Assembly: GCF_001969265.1 (NCBI RefSeq)
Contig: NZ_CP019304.1
Span: 1,488,001 to 1,552,000, forward strand
Source of the DNA: Arthrobacter sp. QXT-31
Lineage (GTDB): Bacteria > Actinomycetota > Actinomycetes > Actinomycetales > Micrococcaceae
Direction of reading: 5' to 3'
DNA length: 64,000 bases
This document shows positions 1 to 12,090 of this stretch, piece after piece. Position 1 is the first letter of the stretch; every line of letters begins with the position of its first letter. Both the position numbers and the translations under genes were made by a program. The notes under the pieces were generated by a model. The model did no database searches. It saw nothing but the letters and a program-made list of their open reading frames with translations, and was not told the origin of the DNA.

Positions 1-1114
<1,114 letters not shown>

Positions 1115-1257
1115 GTAAAACAGACACAACCAGGCACAATGGAAATAACACCACACCCGGCTGCACAAAATTTGAAACCAGCCAAAACACCAGACCACAC
1201 CACGGGGGTGGGCGGCCCGGCAATTCAACCAATCAATAAAAAATCGGTATCAATAAA

Positions 1258-1285
1258 CTTGGCACACTATTGAGTTCTCAAACAA
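1258..1285 (-). promoter_or_regulatory. rrn leader boxA-type antitermination site
   Basis: On the minus strand this reads TTGTTTGAGAACTCAATAGT followed by GTGCCAAG. This is the conserved leader motif found upstream of 16S genes in Actinobacteria, where Nus-factor antitermination is loaded. It lies about 145 nt upstream of the 16S gene and downstream of the predicted promoter, as expected. The function is by family knowledge; the motif itself is seen directly. Confidence 0.8.
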
Positions 1286-1343
1286 CAGACACACCCGGCA
1301 CCACCCAAACCAACGTTCAGGATCGCTCCGGAGCAACTTTTCA

Positions 1344-1372
1344 AACATACCCGCTCGCTTCGTCCGAGTCAA
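1344..1372 (-). promoter_or_regulatory. rrn promoter (-35 TTGACT, -10 TATGTT)
   Basis: The minus strand shows TTGACT (1367-1372), a 17-nt spacer and TATGTT (1344-1349). This is the best sigma70-type promoter between glgB and 16S. Transcription would start near 1336-1338, leaving a leader of about 220 nt that contains boxA. Confidence 0.7.
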
Positions 1373-1498
1373 ATCGGCGGTTTCCGTCCGGCCCAGCCTG
1401 TGGCTTCCGGATCTCCCTGCCGATTCGCTCCATGGAGCGGCGCGGAAATAAACTCTACCACTACCTCCCCGGAATGCCAAGTGGGCCGAAGCAACGCC

Positions 1499-1538
1499 GG
1501 GGAGGCCCCGGAATCTCAAGGGATTCCGGGGCCTCCCC
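1499..1538 (-). terminator. strong hairpin after the maltokinase-glgB gene
   Basis: A perfect 17-bp stem (1499-1515 with 1522-1538) with a 6-nt loop lies 30 nt past the stop codon of the glgB fusion. It would separate the glg operon from the rrn promoter that lies just downstream in the same direction. No long U-tract follows, so termination is inferred from stem strength and position. Confidence 0.7.
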
Positions 1539-1567
1539 CTGGTCGTGGACCGAGGAACCAGAGTGAC

Positions 1568-4500
1568 TCAGACGAGCGGACCGCCCGGCAAAGCCGACTT
1601 CCCGGTGTCACCCTTCGGCTTACCACCGTCCGGTTCAACAGCCGGAGCCTCAGCACCCTTAGGCTCAGCAGCCCGGGTCACAGCACCGCCCGGACCGGCA
1701 GTCGGGGAAGCGGCAACACCGGATCCAACCTCACTGGCTTTCGCCCGGGCCGCGGCCGACGTGGTGATCACACCGGAGTCGGCCGGCCGGAAGTACGCAG
1801 CACCCAAGGGCGGCAGCGTCACCGTCAGAGTGGCAGGCTGGCCGTCAATCCCCTCGTCCTCTGCAACCAGGGTGCCGCCGTTGAGGACGCCCGATCCGCC
1901 GTACTCCTTCGAGTCGGTGTTGAGGACCTCGGTCCACGCTCCGGCGGACGGCACGCCAAGGGCGTATTCCTTGTGCGGGCCGCCGGAGAAGTTCACGGCG
2001 AAGACCAGTGGGTTGCCCTCGGTGTCCCACCGGACAAAGGTCAGGACGTTGCGGTCGGCGTCTGCCCCGTTGATCCACTGGAACCCGCCCGGCTCGTTGT
2101 CCCGGGAGTACAGCGCCGGCGTCGACCTGTAGAGCTCGTTCAGGTCCTTGAGCAGCAGCTGAACACCGCGGTGTGCCGGAATCTCGGCGAGCCACCAGTC
2201 GAGTCCATGCTGTTCGGACCACTCGGCTTCCTGGCCGAATTCGGTGCCCATGAAGATCAGCTGCTTGCCCGGGTGCGCCCACTGGTAGCCGAGGAAGGCA
2301 CGGAGGTTGGCCAGCTGCTGCCAGCGGTCACCCGGCATCTTGCGGAGCATGGAACCCTTGCCGTGGACAACCTCATCGTGGCTGATCGGCAGCAGGAAGT
2401 TCTCGGTGGAGGCGTAGACCATGGAGAACGTCACCGTGCCGTGGTGCCACTTGCGGTTGACCGGGTCTTCGGAGGCGTACTTGAGGGAGTCGTGCATCCA
2501 GCCCATGTTCCACTTGAGCCCGAAGCCGAGGCCTCCCTGGCTTGTCGGCGCCGTGACGCCGGGGAAAGCGGTGGATTCCTCGGCGATCATCACGGCACCG
2601 GGGTGGGTTTTGTACACGGTGGCGTTGGCCTCCTGGAGGAACGAGATGGCCTCCAGGTTCTCGCGGCCGCCAAAGCGGTTGGGTTGCCACTGCCCGTGTT
2701 CCCGGGAGTAGTCCAGGTACAGCATGGAGGCGACGGCGTCCACGCGCAGGCCGTCGATGTGGAACTCGTCGAGCCAGTAGAGCGCGTTGGCCACCAGGAA
2801 GTTCCGGACTTCGGTGCGGCCGAAGTCGAAGATCAGGGTGCCCCAGTCCGGGTGCTCGCCCAGGTTCGGGTCGGCGTGTTCGTAGAGCGGCTGCCCGTCA
2901 AACTGCGCCAGGGCCCAGTTGTCCTTCGGGAAGTGTGCCGGCACCCAGTCCAGGATGACGCCGATGCCTGCCTGGTGGAGGGAATCCACGAGGTAACGGA
3001 ACTCATCGGGGTGCCCGAAGCGCGAGGTGGGCGCGTAGTAGGAGGTGACCTGGTAGCCCCAGGAGCCGCCGAAGGGGTGCTCGGCCACGGGCATGAACTC
3101 GACGTGGCTGAAGCCGAGCCACTTCACGTATTCCACGAGTTCCTTGGCCAGTTCGCGGTAGCCGAGGCCCAGGCGCCAGGATCCGAGGTGCACCTCGTAG
3201 ACGCTCATCGGCGAGTTGTGCGGGTCCCGTGCGGCGCGTTCCTTCATCCAGTCCGCGTCCTTGAACTGGTAGTGGGATTCAACAACCCTCGAGGCGGTGA
3301 GCGGGGGCACCTCGGTGCCGAAGGCCAGGGGGTCGGCCTTTTCCACCCACCAGCCGCCCTTGGTCTTGATTTCGAACTTGTAGCAGGCGCCGGCCTGCAC
3401 CCCGGGGATGAACAGTTCCCAGACGCCCGAGGAACCGAGGGAGCGCAGCGAGTTTTCCCGTCCGTCCCAGGCGTTGAAGTCGCCCTTGACCCGGACCGCT
3501 TCCGCGTTCGGCGCCCACACGGCAAAGGACACGCCGTCGATGTCGCCCAGCGAGGACTTGTAGTGCTGCACGTGCGCGCCCAGCACAGTCCACAGCTTCT
3601 CGTGGCGTCCCTCGCCGATCAGGTGCAGGTCCACTTCGCCCACGGTAGGCAGGTAACGGTACGGATCATCCACGGTTATGGGTTCGGCACCTTCGTAGGT
3701 GACCTCGAGGCGGTAGTCCGGCACGTGGCCGTGCTGCAGCGGTTCCAGGACCGCCACCCAGACGCCTTCGGACTCGTGGGTCATGGGCACGGTTCCGGCC
3801 TGCGTCACCACGTTGACCGCTTCCGCGAGGTGCTTGACGGTGCGGATGGTCACGTGACCGTAGTTGTCCAAATGCGCACCAAGCACCGAGTGCGGGGCAT
3901 GGTGTTCACCGGCCGCGACGCGTGAGAGCGTGTGCGCGTCCACGTGCAACGGTGCGTGGGGACTGTCGGTATGTGCAGAGCCTGTCATCTTCTTACCTTC
4001 CGCTGCTGCTCCGGCCGGTTCGCCGGAGCTTTTAGTGCTGAGGAGCCGCCTGGCCGCATTCACCGGAATGGCCAGCCAGCCCGGTCGGTTGCGCAACTCG
4101 TACACGACTTCGTAGAGCGCCTTGTCCAGCCACAATGCCACAAACAGCGGCGAATTTCGGTCCACCGTTCCGGGAGCGACCTCGGCGTAGCCTGCCAGGA
4201 ACGCCTCCGTGCAGTCGTCCACCCAGGACTCGGGGACGCGGACACCCGGCTGTTCCCGCTCGGCAGCGCCCGCGGCATAGTCGAAGGAGCGCAGCATGCC
4301 GGTCACGTCCCTCAGCGGGGCGTCGGGGAAATTGCGCTCGGAGATGGGCCGGAGCGGCTCCCCCTCGAAGTCAAGGATGGCCCAGCGGTCACGGCCGCCT
4401 TCGGCGCCGGGCACCTGGAGGATCTGGCCGAGGTGAAGGTCACCGTGGATGCGCTGCAGCGCACCGGCGGGAGTGCCTTCCAGCTCGCTGAGCAGGCGTT

Positions 4501-5452
4501 CCAGCCCTTCCTGGTAAGGTCCGACGGCGGGCGCAGCCTCCATCCACATCTGACGCATGCGCTGGGCTACTCCGGGGGCAATATCCCCACCAGGAACCGC
4601 TTCGGCCGAGACACCCAGCGTTTCGGCGAGCCTGCGGTGGACAGTTGCCGTGGCATGGCCGAGGGCATGCGCCTCGGCGGTGAAGTCCACTCCCCCGGCC
4701 GCCGCGTCGACCGCGAGCCGCCACGCGTCCCGGCCCCCGGCCAGGAATTCGTGGGCCACCGCCAGTTCACCCTGGGCGGGGCCGCCGCCCGCGGCCCCTT
4801 CCTGGGGAAGCTGGCTCTGCGGGTACCACTCGCCCGTGACCCAGCCCAGCGTGGCCGGGACCTCCGGGGTTCGCGCCGCGGACAGGGCGGCCCCGACTTC
4901 CACTTCGGGGTTTTTACCGGCCGAAAGCACACGGAAGAACTTCACAATGGCCGCGGAGTCGCCGTCGTCCACTATCACTGAAGTGTTGGACTGTTCACCG
5001 GACAGGACACGGACAGTTCCGGTGGCCTGCGGCAGCGGCTGGCCGGCTCCGGATAGGTGACCGGTGACGGTGCCGGCGGTTTTTCGTGACCGGATCAGGT
5101 CCAGCCACGCGCCGATGAACGCGGGGTCGTGGACGGCGTCGTAAACCCAGCGGTGCCCCTGCTCCGCGTCGTCACTTTCACCGATCAGTGCCCGTTCAGC
5201 ACCGGGCAGCGGCTGGCTGCGGTAGCTGAGCGGGATCTGCACAACATCGGTGCGGGAAACGCCGTCGGCCGTTGTGGAGACGATGGAGGCGAGGAACACC
5301 TCCAGGCCGGCCTTGCCGGTGGCGTCCTCCAGCAACAGGCCGCCCACCGGCGCCAGGGTGAAGTCCGGGGACTTCACCGGAAACCATCTCTGGGCCGGGA
5401 GCCAGTCGCGGAGCAGTTGTTCGAGTGTGGGTGTCAGCATGGTTTGGGTCAT
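1568..5452 (-). CDS. glgB: Maltokinase-GlgB fusion (maltose kinase + 1,4-alpha-glucan branching enzyme)
   Basis: This is a two-enzyme fusion of about 1294 residues. Residues 1 to about 485 are a maltokinase (Pep2/Mak family, related to aminoglycoside phosphotransferases), with the catalytic motif HGDLHLGQ near 336 and the metal-binding motif ILDFEGEP near 360. From about 489 follows a complete GH13 branching enzyme. It has a CBM48-like N-terminal region, the nucleophile Asp in [10 protein letters not shown], the acid/base Glu in IAEES and the third Asp in SHDEVVHG. A roughly 70-residue Ala/Gly/Pro-rich tail ends the protein. ATG 5452 is preferred over the in-frame TTG at 5464 because GAGGG lies 5 nt upstream. 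The gene overlaps the treS stop and is third in the operon glgE-treS-mak::glgB. It makes maltose 1-phosphate for GlgE and branches GlgE's product. Confidence 0.95.
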   Translation of the reverse strand: MTQTMLTPTLEQLLRDWLPAQRWFPVKSPDFTLAPVGGLLLEDATGKAGLEVFLASIVSTTADGVSRTDVVQIPLSYRSQPLPGAERALIGESDDAEQGHRWVYDAVHDPAFIGAWLDLIRSRKTAGTVTGHLSGAGQPLPQATGTVRVLSGEQSNTSVIVDDGDSAAIVKFFRVLSAGKNPEVEVGAALSAARTPEVPATLGWVTGEWYPQSQLPQEGAAGGGPAQGELAVAHEFLAGGRDAWRLAVDAAAGGVDFTAEAHALGHATATVHRRLAETLGVSAEAVPGGDIAPGVAQRMRQMWMEAAPAVGPYQEGLERLLSELEGTPAGALQRIHGDLHLGQILQVPGAEGGRDRWAILDFEGEPLRPISERNFPDAPLRDVTGMLRSFDYAAGAAEREQPGVRVPESWVDDCTEAFLAGYAEVAPGTVDRNSPLFVALWLDKALYEVVYELRNRPGWLAIPVNAARRLLSTKSSGEPAGAAAEGKKMTGSAHTDSPHAPLHVDAHTLSRVAAGEHHAPHSVLGAHLDNYGHVTIRTVKHLAEAVNVVTQAGTVPMTHESEGVWVAVLEPLQHGHVPDYRLEVTYEGAEPITVDDPYRYLPTVGEVDLHLIGEGRHEKLWTVLGAHVQHYKSSLGDIDGVSFAVWAPNAEAVRVKGDFNAWDGRENSLRSLGSSGVWELFIPGVQAGACYKFEIKTKGGWWVEKADPLAFGTEVPPLTASRVVESHYQFKDADWMKERAARDPHNSPMSVYEVHLGSWRLGLGYRELAKELVEYVKWLGFSHVEFMPVAEHPFGGSWGYQVTSYYAPTSRFGHPDEFRYLVDSLHQAGIGVILDWVPAHFPKDNWALAQFDGQPLYEHADPNLGEHPDWGTLIFDFGRTEVRNFLVANALYWLDEFHIDGLRVDAVASMLYLDYSREHGQWQPNRFGGRENLEAISFLQEANATVYKTHPGAVMIAEESTAFPGVTAPTSQGGLGFGLKWNMGWMHDSLKYASEDPVNRKWHHGTVTFSMVYASTENFLLPISHDEVVHGKGSMLRKMPGDRWQQLANLRAFLGYQWAHPGKQLIFMGTEFGQEAEWSEQHGLDWWLAEIPAHRGVQLLLKDLNELYRSTPALYSRDNEPGGFQWINGADADRNVLTFVRWDTEGNPLVFAVNFSGGPHKEYALGVPSAGAWTEVLNTDSKEYGGSGVLNGGTLVAEDEGIDGQPATLTVTLPPLGAAYFRPADSGVITTSAAARAKASEVGSGVAASPTAGPGGAVTRAAEPKGAEAPAVEPDGGKPKGDTGKSALPGGPLV
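3986..4001 (-). promoter_or_regulatory. Retained Shine-Dalgarno and ATG at the Mak/GlgB junction
   Basis: Inside the fusion, at the start of the GlgB half, GGAAGG (3996-4001) lies 7 nt before an in-frame ATG (3986-3988, residue 489). It looks like the ribosome binding site of a formerly separate glgB gene and could still direct internal initiation of a stand-alone 806-residue GlgB. Confidence 0.6.
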
Positions 5453-5453
5453 C

Positions 5454-7250
5454 TCATCCCTCAATCGACAGTATCGGCATCGCTTGCGTAAAGGGTGAAG
5501 CTGGGTTGGAGGCCATGGACCTCAGGCGCAGCCAGAAGAAGTCGTGGCTGCCCAGCGTCAGTGTCAGGTGTCCGTCGTCGCCGATGCCGGGGAACGGCTG
5601 TCCCCCGAAGACATCCCGCAGGCCCCGTCCGGAAAAGTCCGGAAGCCTCAGGGTGGAGGACACCGGGTGCTGCGAAAGATTGAAGACGCAGAGGATGGTT
5701 TCAGCCGGTTCGCCGGCAGCGTTGCCCTCCGGAAGTTCGCGCAGGTAGGCCAGCACCACCTCGTGGTCCGCCTCCACGTGCTTGAACGCCCCGAGCCCGA
5801 ACGCCGGATGGTTCTTCCGCACGCTGAGGATCTGCCGGGTCCAGCGCAGCAGCGACCCGGAGTGGGCGGCTTCGGCCTCGACATTGGCCATGGCGTAGTT
5901 GTAGACCAGCGATTGGATCACCGGGAGGTACAGCTTGCCGGGATCGGCGTTGGAGAACCCGGCGTTGCGGTCGGGGTTCCACTGCATCGGGGTGCGGACG
6001 GCGTCGCGGTCCTCGAGCCAGATGTTGTCGCCCATCCCGATTTCGTCCCCGTAATACAGGAAGGGGCTGCCCGGCAGGGACAGCAGCAGGGCGTTGATGA
6101 GCTCGATTTCCGCCCTGGAGTTGTCCAGCAGCGGCGCCAGCCTGCGCCGGATGCCGATGTTGGCCCGCATGCGCGGGTCCGGGGCGTACCAGCCGAGCAT
6201 GGCGGCACGCTCATCGGCGGTGACCATTTCCAGCGTCAGCTCATCGTGGTTGCGCAGGAACGTCCCCCACTGGGCACCCTCAGGAATGTCCGGGGTGTCG
6301 TGCATCGTCTCGATGATGGGGGCGGCCTTCTGGTCCCGCAGCGCATAGTAGAGCCGCGGCATGATCGGAAAGTGGAACGCCATGTGGCATTCCGGTTCCT
6401 CCTCGGTGCCGAAGTACTCCACCACCTCGTTGGGCGGCTGGTTGGCCTCGGCGATGATCACCCGGCCGGGGTAGCTTTCGTCCACCATCTTCCGCAGCCT
6501 GCGCAGGAACTCGTGCGTTGCCGGGAGGTTTTCGCAGTTGGTCCCCTCCTCCTCGTACAGGTACGGGATGGCGTCCGCCCGGAACCCGTCGATCCCCTGG
6601 TCCAGCCAGAACCGCACGACGTCGAACACGGCGTCGATGACCTTCGGGTTTTCGAAGTTCAGGTCGGGCTGGTGGCTGAAGAACCGGTGCCAGAAAAACT
6701 GCCGCCGGATGGGGTCGAAGGTCCAGTTGGATTCCTCCGTGTCCACGAAGATGATGCGCGCATCCTGGTATTTCTCGTCCGTGTCGCTCCAGACGTAGAA
6801 GTCGCCGAACGGGCCCTCGGGATCCTTCCTGGACTCCTGGAACCAGGGGTGCTGGTCCGAGGTGTGGTTCAGCGGAAGGTCGATGATGACCCGGACGCCC
6901 CGCGCGTGGGCCTCGGCCACCAGTCGCTTGAAGTCGCTGATGGTGCCGAACTCGTCCAGCACGGAGTTGTAGTCCGAGATGTCATAGCCGCCGTCCCGGA
7001 GGGGGGACTGGAAGAACGGCGGGAGCCACAGGCAGTCCACGCCCAGCCACTGCAGGTAGTCGAGCTTCTCGATCAGCCCGTGGAAGTCGCCCGAGCCGTC
7101 GCCGTTGGCGTCCGCAAAGCCCCGGACCAGCACTTCGTAAAACACCGCTTTCCGGTACCACAGCGGGTCATGCTGCAAACCGGGTGCATTGAGCTCGAAC
7201 GTGCTCTTGGGTGTGAAGTGCTGGGTGGGGCTCTGCGGACTGAAGCTCAC
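5454..7250 (-). CDS. treS: Trehalose synthase TreS (maltose alpha-D-glucosyltransferase)
   Basis: GH13 enzyme of 598 residues that interconverts trehalose and maltose; in the GlgE pathway it supplies maltose. The N-terminal segment [20 protein letters not shown] is characteristic. The nucleophile Asp is in GFRADAIP (about residue 226), the acid/base Glu in IIAEANQPP (about 265) and the transition-state Asp in LRNHDELT (about 336). The usual C-terminal beta domain is present. The GTG start at 7250 has GGAGG about 9 nt upstream, overlapping the stop codon of glgE 6 bp away, so the two genes are translationally close. The kinase for its product is the N-terminal half of the next gene, rather than a C-terminal domain of TreS as in some bacteria. 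Confidence 0.96.
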   Translation of the reverse strand: MSFSPQSPTQHFTPKSTFELNAPGLQHDPLWYRKAVFYEVLVRGFADANGDGSGDFHGLIEKLDYLQWLGVDCLWLPPFFQSPLRDGGYDISDYNSVLDEFGTISDFKRLVAEAHARGVRVIIDLPLNHTSDQHPWFQESRKDPEGPFGDFYVWSDTDEKYQDARIIFVDTEESNWTFDPIRRQFFWHRFFSHQPDLNFENPKVIDAVFDVVRFWLDQGIDGFRADAIPYLYEEEGTNCENLPATHEFLRRLRKMVDESYPGRVIIAEANQPPNEVVEYFGTEEEPECHMAFHFPIMPRLYYALRDQKAAPIIETMHDTPDIPEGAQWGTFLRNHDELTLEMVTADERAAMLGWYAPDPRMRANIGIRRRLAPLLDNSRAEIELINALLLSLPGSPFLYYGDEIGMGDNIWLEDRDAVRTPMQWNPDRNAGFSNADPGKLYLPVIQSLVYNYAMANVEAEAAHSGSLLRWTRQILSVRKNHPAFGLGAFKHVEADHEVVLAYLRELPEGNAAGEPAETILCVFNLSQHPVSSTLRLPDFSGRGLRDVFGGQPFPGIGDDGHLTLTLGSHDFFWLRLRSMASNPASPFTQAMPILSIEG

Positions 7251-7256
7251 TGGCGG

Positions 7257-9329
7257 CTACCTCCGGATGCTCAGGATGTGTGCAGGTTCAACATGCGCAT
7301 CCAGCCTCACGTAGTTGTACTCCCCCCATTCCCACGACTGGCCGGTGATCAGGTCGTCCACCCAGAAGCCGCCGTTCGGGGTGAGCTCGCTCGGGTCAAG
7401 CCCCAGCGCAGCCAGGTCCAGCGACACCATGCCTTCCCGTGCGCTGTGCGGGTCCACGTTGACCACCACGATGATGGTGTCCCTGGTGCCGTCCGGGAGG
7501 GTCTTGTGCTTGGAGTAGACCACCGTGGCGTCGTCCGTGCACTGGTGCAGGGTGAGGTTCTGCAGGTCCCCCAGCGCCGGGTGGGCCCTGCGGATTTCGT
7601 TGAGCTTGGTCAGGTACGGCGCCAGCGTCCGGCCGGAGGCGTTCGCCGCGTCCCAGTCACGGGCCTTGTACTCGAACTTCTCGTTGTCGATGTACTCCTC
7701 GGCACCGGACCGGGCCACGTGCTCGTACAGCTCGTAGCCGGCGTACACGCCCCACAGCGGGCTCGCGGTTGACGCGAGGGCAGCCCGGATCTTGAACGCC
7801 GCCGGACCGCCGTACTGCAGGTACTCGGTGAGGATGTCCGGAGTGTTGACGAAGAAGTTGGGCCGGAAAAAGGCAGCCGATTCGTGGCTGACGTGGTGGA
7901 AGTACTCCTCCAGCTCCTTCTTGGTGTTGCGCCACGTGAAGTAGGTGTAGGACTGCTGGAAGCCGGCCCTGCCCAGGGCGTGCATCATGGCGGGGCGGGT
8001 GAACGCTTCGGCCAGGAAGACGACGTCGGGGTCCTTCTTGTTCACCTTGGCGATGAGCCATTCCCAGAACCACACCGGCTTGGTGTGCGGGTTGTCCACC
8101 CGGAAGATCTTCACACCGTGGCTGACCCACAGCTGGACGATCCGCAGGATTTCCTTGGACAGGCCCTCGGGGTCGTTATCGAAGTTGAGCGGGTAGATGT
8201 CCTGGTACTTCTTCGGCGGGTTTTCGGCGTACGCGATGCTGCCGTCCACGCGGGTGGTGAACCACTCGGGGTGCTCGGTGACCCAGGGGTGGTCCGGTGC
8301 CGCCTGGAGTGCCAGGTCGAGCGCCACCTCGAGGTTGAGCTCATTGGCCCGCGCCACGAAGGCGTCGAAGTCCTCAAAGGTTCCGAGGTCCGGGTGGATG
8401 GCGTCGTGCCCGCCTTCCTTGGCGCCGATGGCCCACGGCGAACCCGGATCGTTCGGTCCGGCAATCAGGGTGTTGTTGGGGCCTTTGCGGTGCTGCACGC
8501 CAATCGGGTGGATCGGCGGCATGTAGATGACGTCAAAGCCCATGCCGGCGACGGCGTCCAGCCGCTGGGCGGCGGTCCGGAAGTTGCCGGACGTCCACTC
8601 GCCCGTGTCGTGGTTGCGCACCGCGCCCTCGGAGCGCGGGAAGAATTCGTACCAGGATCCGCGGCCGGCGCGGTCCCGCTCAACCAGCAGGGGGAACTGT
8701 TCGGAGACGGTGACGAGCTCGCGGATCGGCTCGCGGTCAACGACGGCGGCGACGTCGCGGCTGAAGCCGGCGGCCAGGCGGTCTTCGGGCGACAGAGAGG
8801 TGTCGGACAGGACGGTGGCCGCCGAGCGCAGCGTCTGGCGGTCAGAGTCGTTCCGGGCCGGCTCCTCGGCTGCCTCCGACAGCAGTGCCGCCCCTTCCGC
8901 CAGCATCAGTTCGACGTCGATGCCCGCGTCCACCTTTACCTCGGCGTTGTGGTGCCACGTGCCGTAGCGGTCGTGCCACGCCTCGATGACGAAGGACCAC
9001 TTTCCGGTGGAATCCGGGGTGATCAGGCCTTCCCAAAGGTCGGTGCCCTTCCCGCGGTCACCGGCCGGGGGCTGCAGCCGGACCCGCTGGCGTTCATTGC
9101 CCTTCGGATCCAGGAGGACCGCGCTGACGCCCAACTGGTCGTCGCCCTCGCGGAAGGACCTGGCGCTGACCACGATCCCTTCACCAGGCAGCGCCTTGGC
9201 CGGGAACTTCCCCCCTTCGACAACAGGCTGAACGTCCGTGATGGGGAAGCGGCCAAACCGGAGGCCTTCCGTGATCGAAACTTTCGGCGTTTGCTTTGCT
9301 GGGGCACTGGTTCGCGTGTTTGTCGTCAC
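7257..9329 (-). CDS. glgE: Alpha-1,4-glucan:maltose-1-phosphate maltosyltransferase GlgE
   Basis: Cytosolic GH13 (GlgE-type) enzyme of 690 residues that transfers maltosyl units from maltose 1-phosphate to the end of an alpha-1,4-glucan. The N-terminal dimerisation domain is followed by the catalytic domain. MPPIHPIG is present near 275. The nucleophile Asp is in FRVDNPHTKP (about 412) and the acid/base Glu in FLAEAFTRP (about 440). The GTG start at 9329 has no Shine-Dalgarno. Instead a TAACGT -10 element ends 7 nt upstream, indicating a leaderless message. It is the first gene of the operon with treS and mak-glgB, divergent from glgP across about 130 bp. Confidence 0.96.
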   Translation of the reverse strand: MTTNTRTSAPAKQTPKVSITEGLRFGRFPITDVQPVVEGGKFPAKALPGEGIVVSARSFREGDDQLGVSAVLLDPKGNERQRVRLQPPAGDRGKGTDLWEGLITPDSTGKWSFVIEAWHDRYGTWHHNAEVKVDAGIDVELMLAEGAALLSEAAEEPARNDSDRQTLRSAATVLSDTSLSPEDRLAAGFSRDVAAVVDREPIRELVTVSEQFPLLVERDRAGRGSWYEFFPRSEGAVRNHDTGEWTSGNFRTAAQRLDAVAGMGFDVIYMPPIHPIGVQHRKGPNNTLIAGPNDPGSPWAIGAKEGGHDAIHPDLGTFEDFDAFVARANELNLEVALDLALQAAPDHPWVTEHPEWFTTRVDGSIAYAENPPKKYQDIYPLNFDNDPEGLSKEILRIVQLWVSHGVKIFRVDNPHTKPVWFWEWLIAKVNKKDPDVVFLAEAFTRPAMMHALGRAGFQQSYTYFTWRNTKKELEEYFHHVSHESAAFFRPNFFVNTPDILTEYLQYGGPAAFKIRAALASTASPLWGVYAGYELYEHVARSGAEEYIDNEKFEYKARDWDAANASGRTLAPYLTKLNEIRRAHPALGDLQNLTLHQCTDDATVVYSKHKTLPDGTRDTIIVVVNVDPHSAREGMVSLDLAALGLDPSELTPNGGFWVDDLITGQSWEWGEYNYVRLDAHVEPAHILSIRR

Positions 9330-9336
9330 AAGCTCG

Positions 9337-9342
9337 ACGTTA
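9337..9342 (-). promoter_or_regulatory. -10 element of glgE (leaderless)
   Basis: TAACGT on the minus strand ends 7 nt before GTG 9329, so transcription should begin at or next to the start codon. No convincing -35 is visible. Confidence 0.5.
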
Positions 9343-9447
9343 GCGAGAAATGGGGCGGATTGCTAAGCCTGCGAACTTAATTATTGAGGCGATTCGTCAT
9401 TTACCGGAAAGTAATCGAATGCAGTTCCTGCCGTTCACCTTGTCCAT

Positions 9448-9453
9448 TAGTGT
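9448..9453 (+). promoter_or_regulatory. -10 element of glgP (leaderless)
   Basis: TAGTGT ends 7 nt before GTG 9461. This supports GTG 9461 as the glgP start and a leaderless transcript. Confidence 0.5.
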
Positions 9454-9460
9454 GGCGCAG

Positions 9461-12079
9461 GTGAAGGCAATCCGCAGATTTACTGTCCGTACCGTTCTTC
9501 CCGAGCCGATCCGGCCGCTGGCAAGGTTGGCAACCAACCTCCGCTGGTCCTGGCACCGGCCCACCCGGGAACTCTTCGAAAGCCTAAACCCGCGGGTCTG
9601 GGCCCAGTGCGGCAACGACCCCGTCAGCTTCCTGGGCCTGGTGGGCCGCGAAGAGATGCACCGGCTCGCGACGGACAAGGACGTGGTGGCCAGGGTCCAG
9701 GCGGCAGCCGCGGACCTGGACCGGTACCTGACGGAACCCCGCTGGTACCAGGGGCTGGGCAGCGACGCCCCCGCCTCCATTGCCTACTTCTCCCCCGAAT
9801 TCGGCATCACCGAAGTGCTGCCGCAGTATTCGGGCGGCCTCGGCATCCTCGCCGGCGACCACCTGAAGGCCGCCTCCGACCTTGGCGTGCCGCTGATCGG
9901 CGTCGGCCTGCTCTACCAGGCCGGCTACTTCAAGCAGTCGCTCTCCCGTGACGCCTGGCAGCAGGAGACCTATCCCGTCATCGATCCCGACGGCCTGCCC
10001 CTGACGCTGCTGCGGGAGCCGGCCGCGGACGGCAACGGCAAGCCGCTGGAAATTTCCCTGCCGCTGCCCAACGGACGGCACCTTGCCGCACACATCTGGC
10101 GTGCCGACGTCGGACGCGTCCCCCTGCTGCTGCTGGATTCCAACGTCCCCGGAAACGACGACGCCGCCCGCAGCATCACCGACCGCCTGTACGGCGGCGG
10201 CGGCGACCACCGCCTGCAGCAGGAGCTGCTGCTCGGCATGGGCGGGGTCAAGGCGCTGCGCGCCTACCAGAAGCTCACCGGCACGCCCGCCCCGGAGGTG
10301 TTCCACACGAACGAGGGCCACGCCGGGTTCCTGGGCATCGAACGGATCCAGGAACTGATGTCAGGCGAGCAGGCGCTCACCTTCGACGAGGCCCTCGCCG
10401 CCGGACGCTCGTCCACCGTGTTCACGACACACACGCCGGTTCCGGCCGGCATCGACCGCTTCGAGGCCGCGCAGATCCAGCACTTCTTCGAGGCCGGCCT
10501 GGCCCCGGACGTCCCCACCTCACGCATCCTCGACCTGGGCCGCGAAAACTTCCACGAGGGCAACCCCTTTGTCTTCAACATGGCCGTGATGGGCCTGCGC
10601 CTCGCGCAGCGGGCCAACGGCGTGGCCAAGCTCCACGGCGAAGTCTCGCGTGGCATGTTCTCCGCACTGTGGCCGGGATTCGACCACTCGGAGGTGCCGA
10701 TCACCTCCGTCACCAACGGCGTGCATGTGCCCACGTGGGTGGATCCGCGCATCTCGAAACTCGCCCGGGAGCGGTTCGGCCCCGACACCGAGCTGACGGG
10801 CCGCTGGGACCTGGCATACAACGTGTCCGATGCCGAGGTCTGGGCGCTGCGACGGGAGATGCGCGTTTCCCTCGTGGAGGACGTGCGGCGCCGGCTGCGG
10901 GCCGCGTGGAAGAAGCGCGGCGCAGCCGATGCGGAGCTGGCCTGGACCGATTCCGTGCTGGACCCGGACGTCCTGACCATCGGGTTCGCCCGCCGCGTGC
11001 CCACCTACAAGCGGCTGACCCTCATGCTGCGGGACCCGGAGCGGCTGAAGGCCCTGCTGCTGCACAAGGATCACCCCATCCAGCTGGTCATCGCCGGCAA
11101 GTCCCACCCGGCGGACGATGCCGGCAAGAAGATGATCCAGGACCTGGTCCGGTTCACCGACGATCCCGCGGTCCGGCACCGCATCGTCTTCCTGCCGAAC
11201 TACGACATCGCCATGGCCCGCACACTGTTCCCCGGGTGCGACGTCTGGCTGAACAACCCGCTGCGGCCGCTCGAAGCCTGCGGCACCTCCGGCATGAAGG
11301 CCGCGATCAACGGTTCCCTGAACCTGTCCGTCCTGGACGGCTGGTGGGATGAGATGTACGACGGCGAGAACGGCTGGGCGATCCCTACGGCCAACAACGG
11401 CGCGTCCGCCGACGAGCGGGACGACATCGAGGCGGCGGCGTTGTACGAGCTGCTCGAGACGCAGGTGGCGCCGCGGTTCTACGGCAGCACCGTCTCCGAG
11501 GCGGCCGGCGCCGCCGGGCCGTCGGAGTCCAGCCACGAGAAGATTCCCACGCACTGGGTCTCCATGATCAAGCACACGCTGGCCCACCTTGGCCCGGCCG
11601 TCTCGGCGGAACGGATGCTGCAGGACTACGTCAACGTCCTGTACCGGCCGGCGGCGGTTTCGGGCCGCGAGGCGGTGGCGGGTTCCTACGCCCAGTCCAA
11701 GGCGCTGGCAGCATGGATCGCCAAGGTCCGCGCGGCCTGGCCCCAGCTGCACGTGGAGCACGTGGACTCGCTGGGCGTCTCGGAGGACCCGCAGATCGGC
11801 GACACCCTCCAGGTAAACGCCTACGTCGGGCTGCACAACCTCTCGCCGCAGGACGTCGCCGTCGAGGTGGCGTACGGGCAGGCAGCCGACAACGACGAAC
11901 TGGCCAACGTGACGCTGGTGGAACTGGAAGCCAAGGAGGAACTCGGCAACGGCCGCTACCTCTTCGCCGGGTCCATCGTGATCGACCGCTCCGGTTCCTT
12001 CGGCTACACCGTTCGGGTGCTGCCCAAGCACGACGCCCTCGCGTCCAAGGCCGAGCTGGGCCTGATCGTCAACGCCTAG
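9461..12079 (+). CDS. glgP: Alpha-glucan (glycogen) phosphorylase GlgP
   Basis: PLP enzyme of 872 residues that releases glucose 1-phosphate from alpha-glucans. The N-terminal DUF3417 region (about 1-110) is typical of this phosphorylase subfamily. FSPEFGITEVLPQYSGGLG follows at about 105-125. The PLP-lysine signature EACGTSGMKAAINGS lies near 605. An in-frame ATG exists at 9350, but the protein family starts at KAIRRFTVRTVLPEP, matching GTG 9461, and a -10 element sits 7 nt upstream of it. The gene is divergent from the glgE operon and ends in a hairpin shared with the convergent barstar gene. It provides the mobilising arm opposite GlgE/GlgB synthesis. Confidence 0.95.
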   Translation: MKAIRRFTVRTVLPEPIRPLARLATNLRWSWHRPTRELFESLNPRVWAQCGNDPVSFLGLVGREEMHRLATDKDVVARVQAAAADLDRYLTEPRWYQGLGSDAPASIAYFSPEFGITEVLPQYSGGLGILAGDHLKAASDLGVPLIGVGLLYQAGYFKQSLSRDAWQQETYPVIDPDGLPLTLLREPAADGNGKPLEISLPLPNGRHLAAHIWRADVGRVPLLLLDSNVPGNDDAARSITDRLYGGGGDHRLQQELLLGMGGVKALRAYQKLTGTPAPEVFHTNEGHAGFLGIERIQELMSGEQALTFDEALAAGRSSTVFTTHTPVPAGIDRFEAAQIQHFFEAGLAPDVPTSRILDLGRENFHEGNPFVFNMAVMGLRLAQRANGVAKLHGEVSRGMFSALWPGFDHSEVPITSVTNGVHVPTWVDPRISKLARERFGPDTELTGRWDLAYNVSDAEVWALRREMRVSLVEDVRRRLRAAWKKRGAADAELAWTDSVLDPDVLTIGFARRVPTYKRLTLMLRDPERLKALLLHKDHPIQLVIAGKSHPADDAGKKMIQDLVRFTDDPAVRHRIVFLPNYDIAMARTLFPGCDVWLNNPLRPLEACGTSGMKAAINGSLNLSVLDGWWDEMYDGENGWAIPTANNGASADERDDIEAAALYELLETQVAPRFYGSTVSEAAGAAGPSESSHEKIPTHWVSMIKHTLAHLGPAVSAERMLQDYVNVLYRPAAVSGREAVAGSYAQSKALAAWIAKVRAAWPQLHVEHVDSLGVSEDPQIGDTLQVNAYVGLHNLSPQDVAVEVAYGQAADNDELANVTLVELEAKEELGNGRYLFAGSIVIDRSGSFGYTVRVLPKHDALASKAELGLIVNA

Positions 12080-12090
12080 ACGCTCCTGAT

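Noticed and set aside
1400..3925. 841-residue open frame on the plus strand opposite glgB
   Set aside because: Antisense shadow of a high-GC gene; no ribosome binding site, low-complexity Val/Gly/Arg composition and no recognisable domain.
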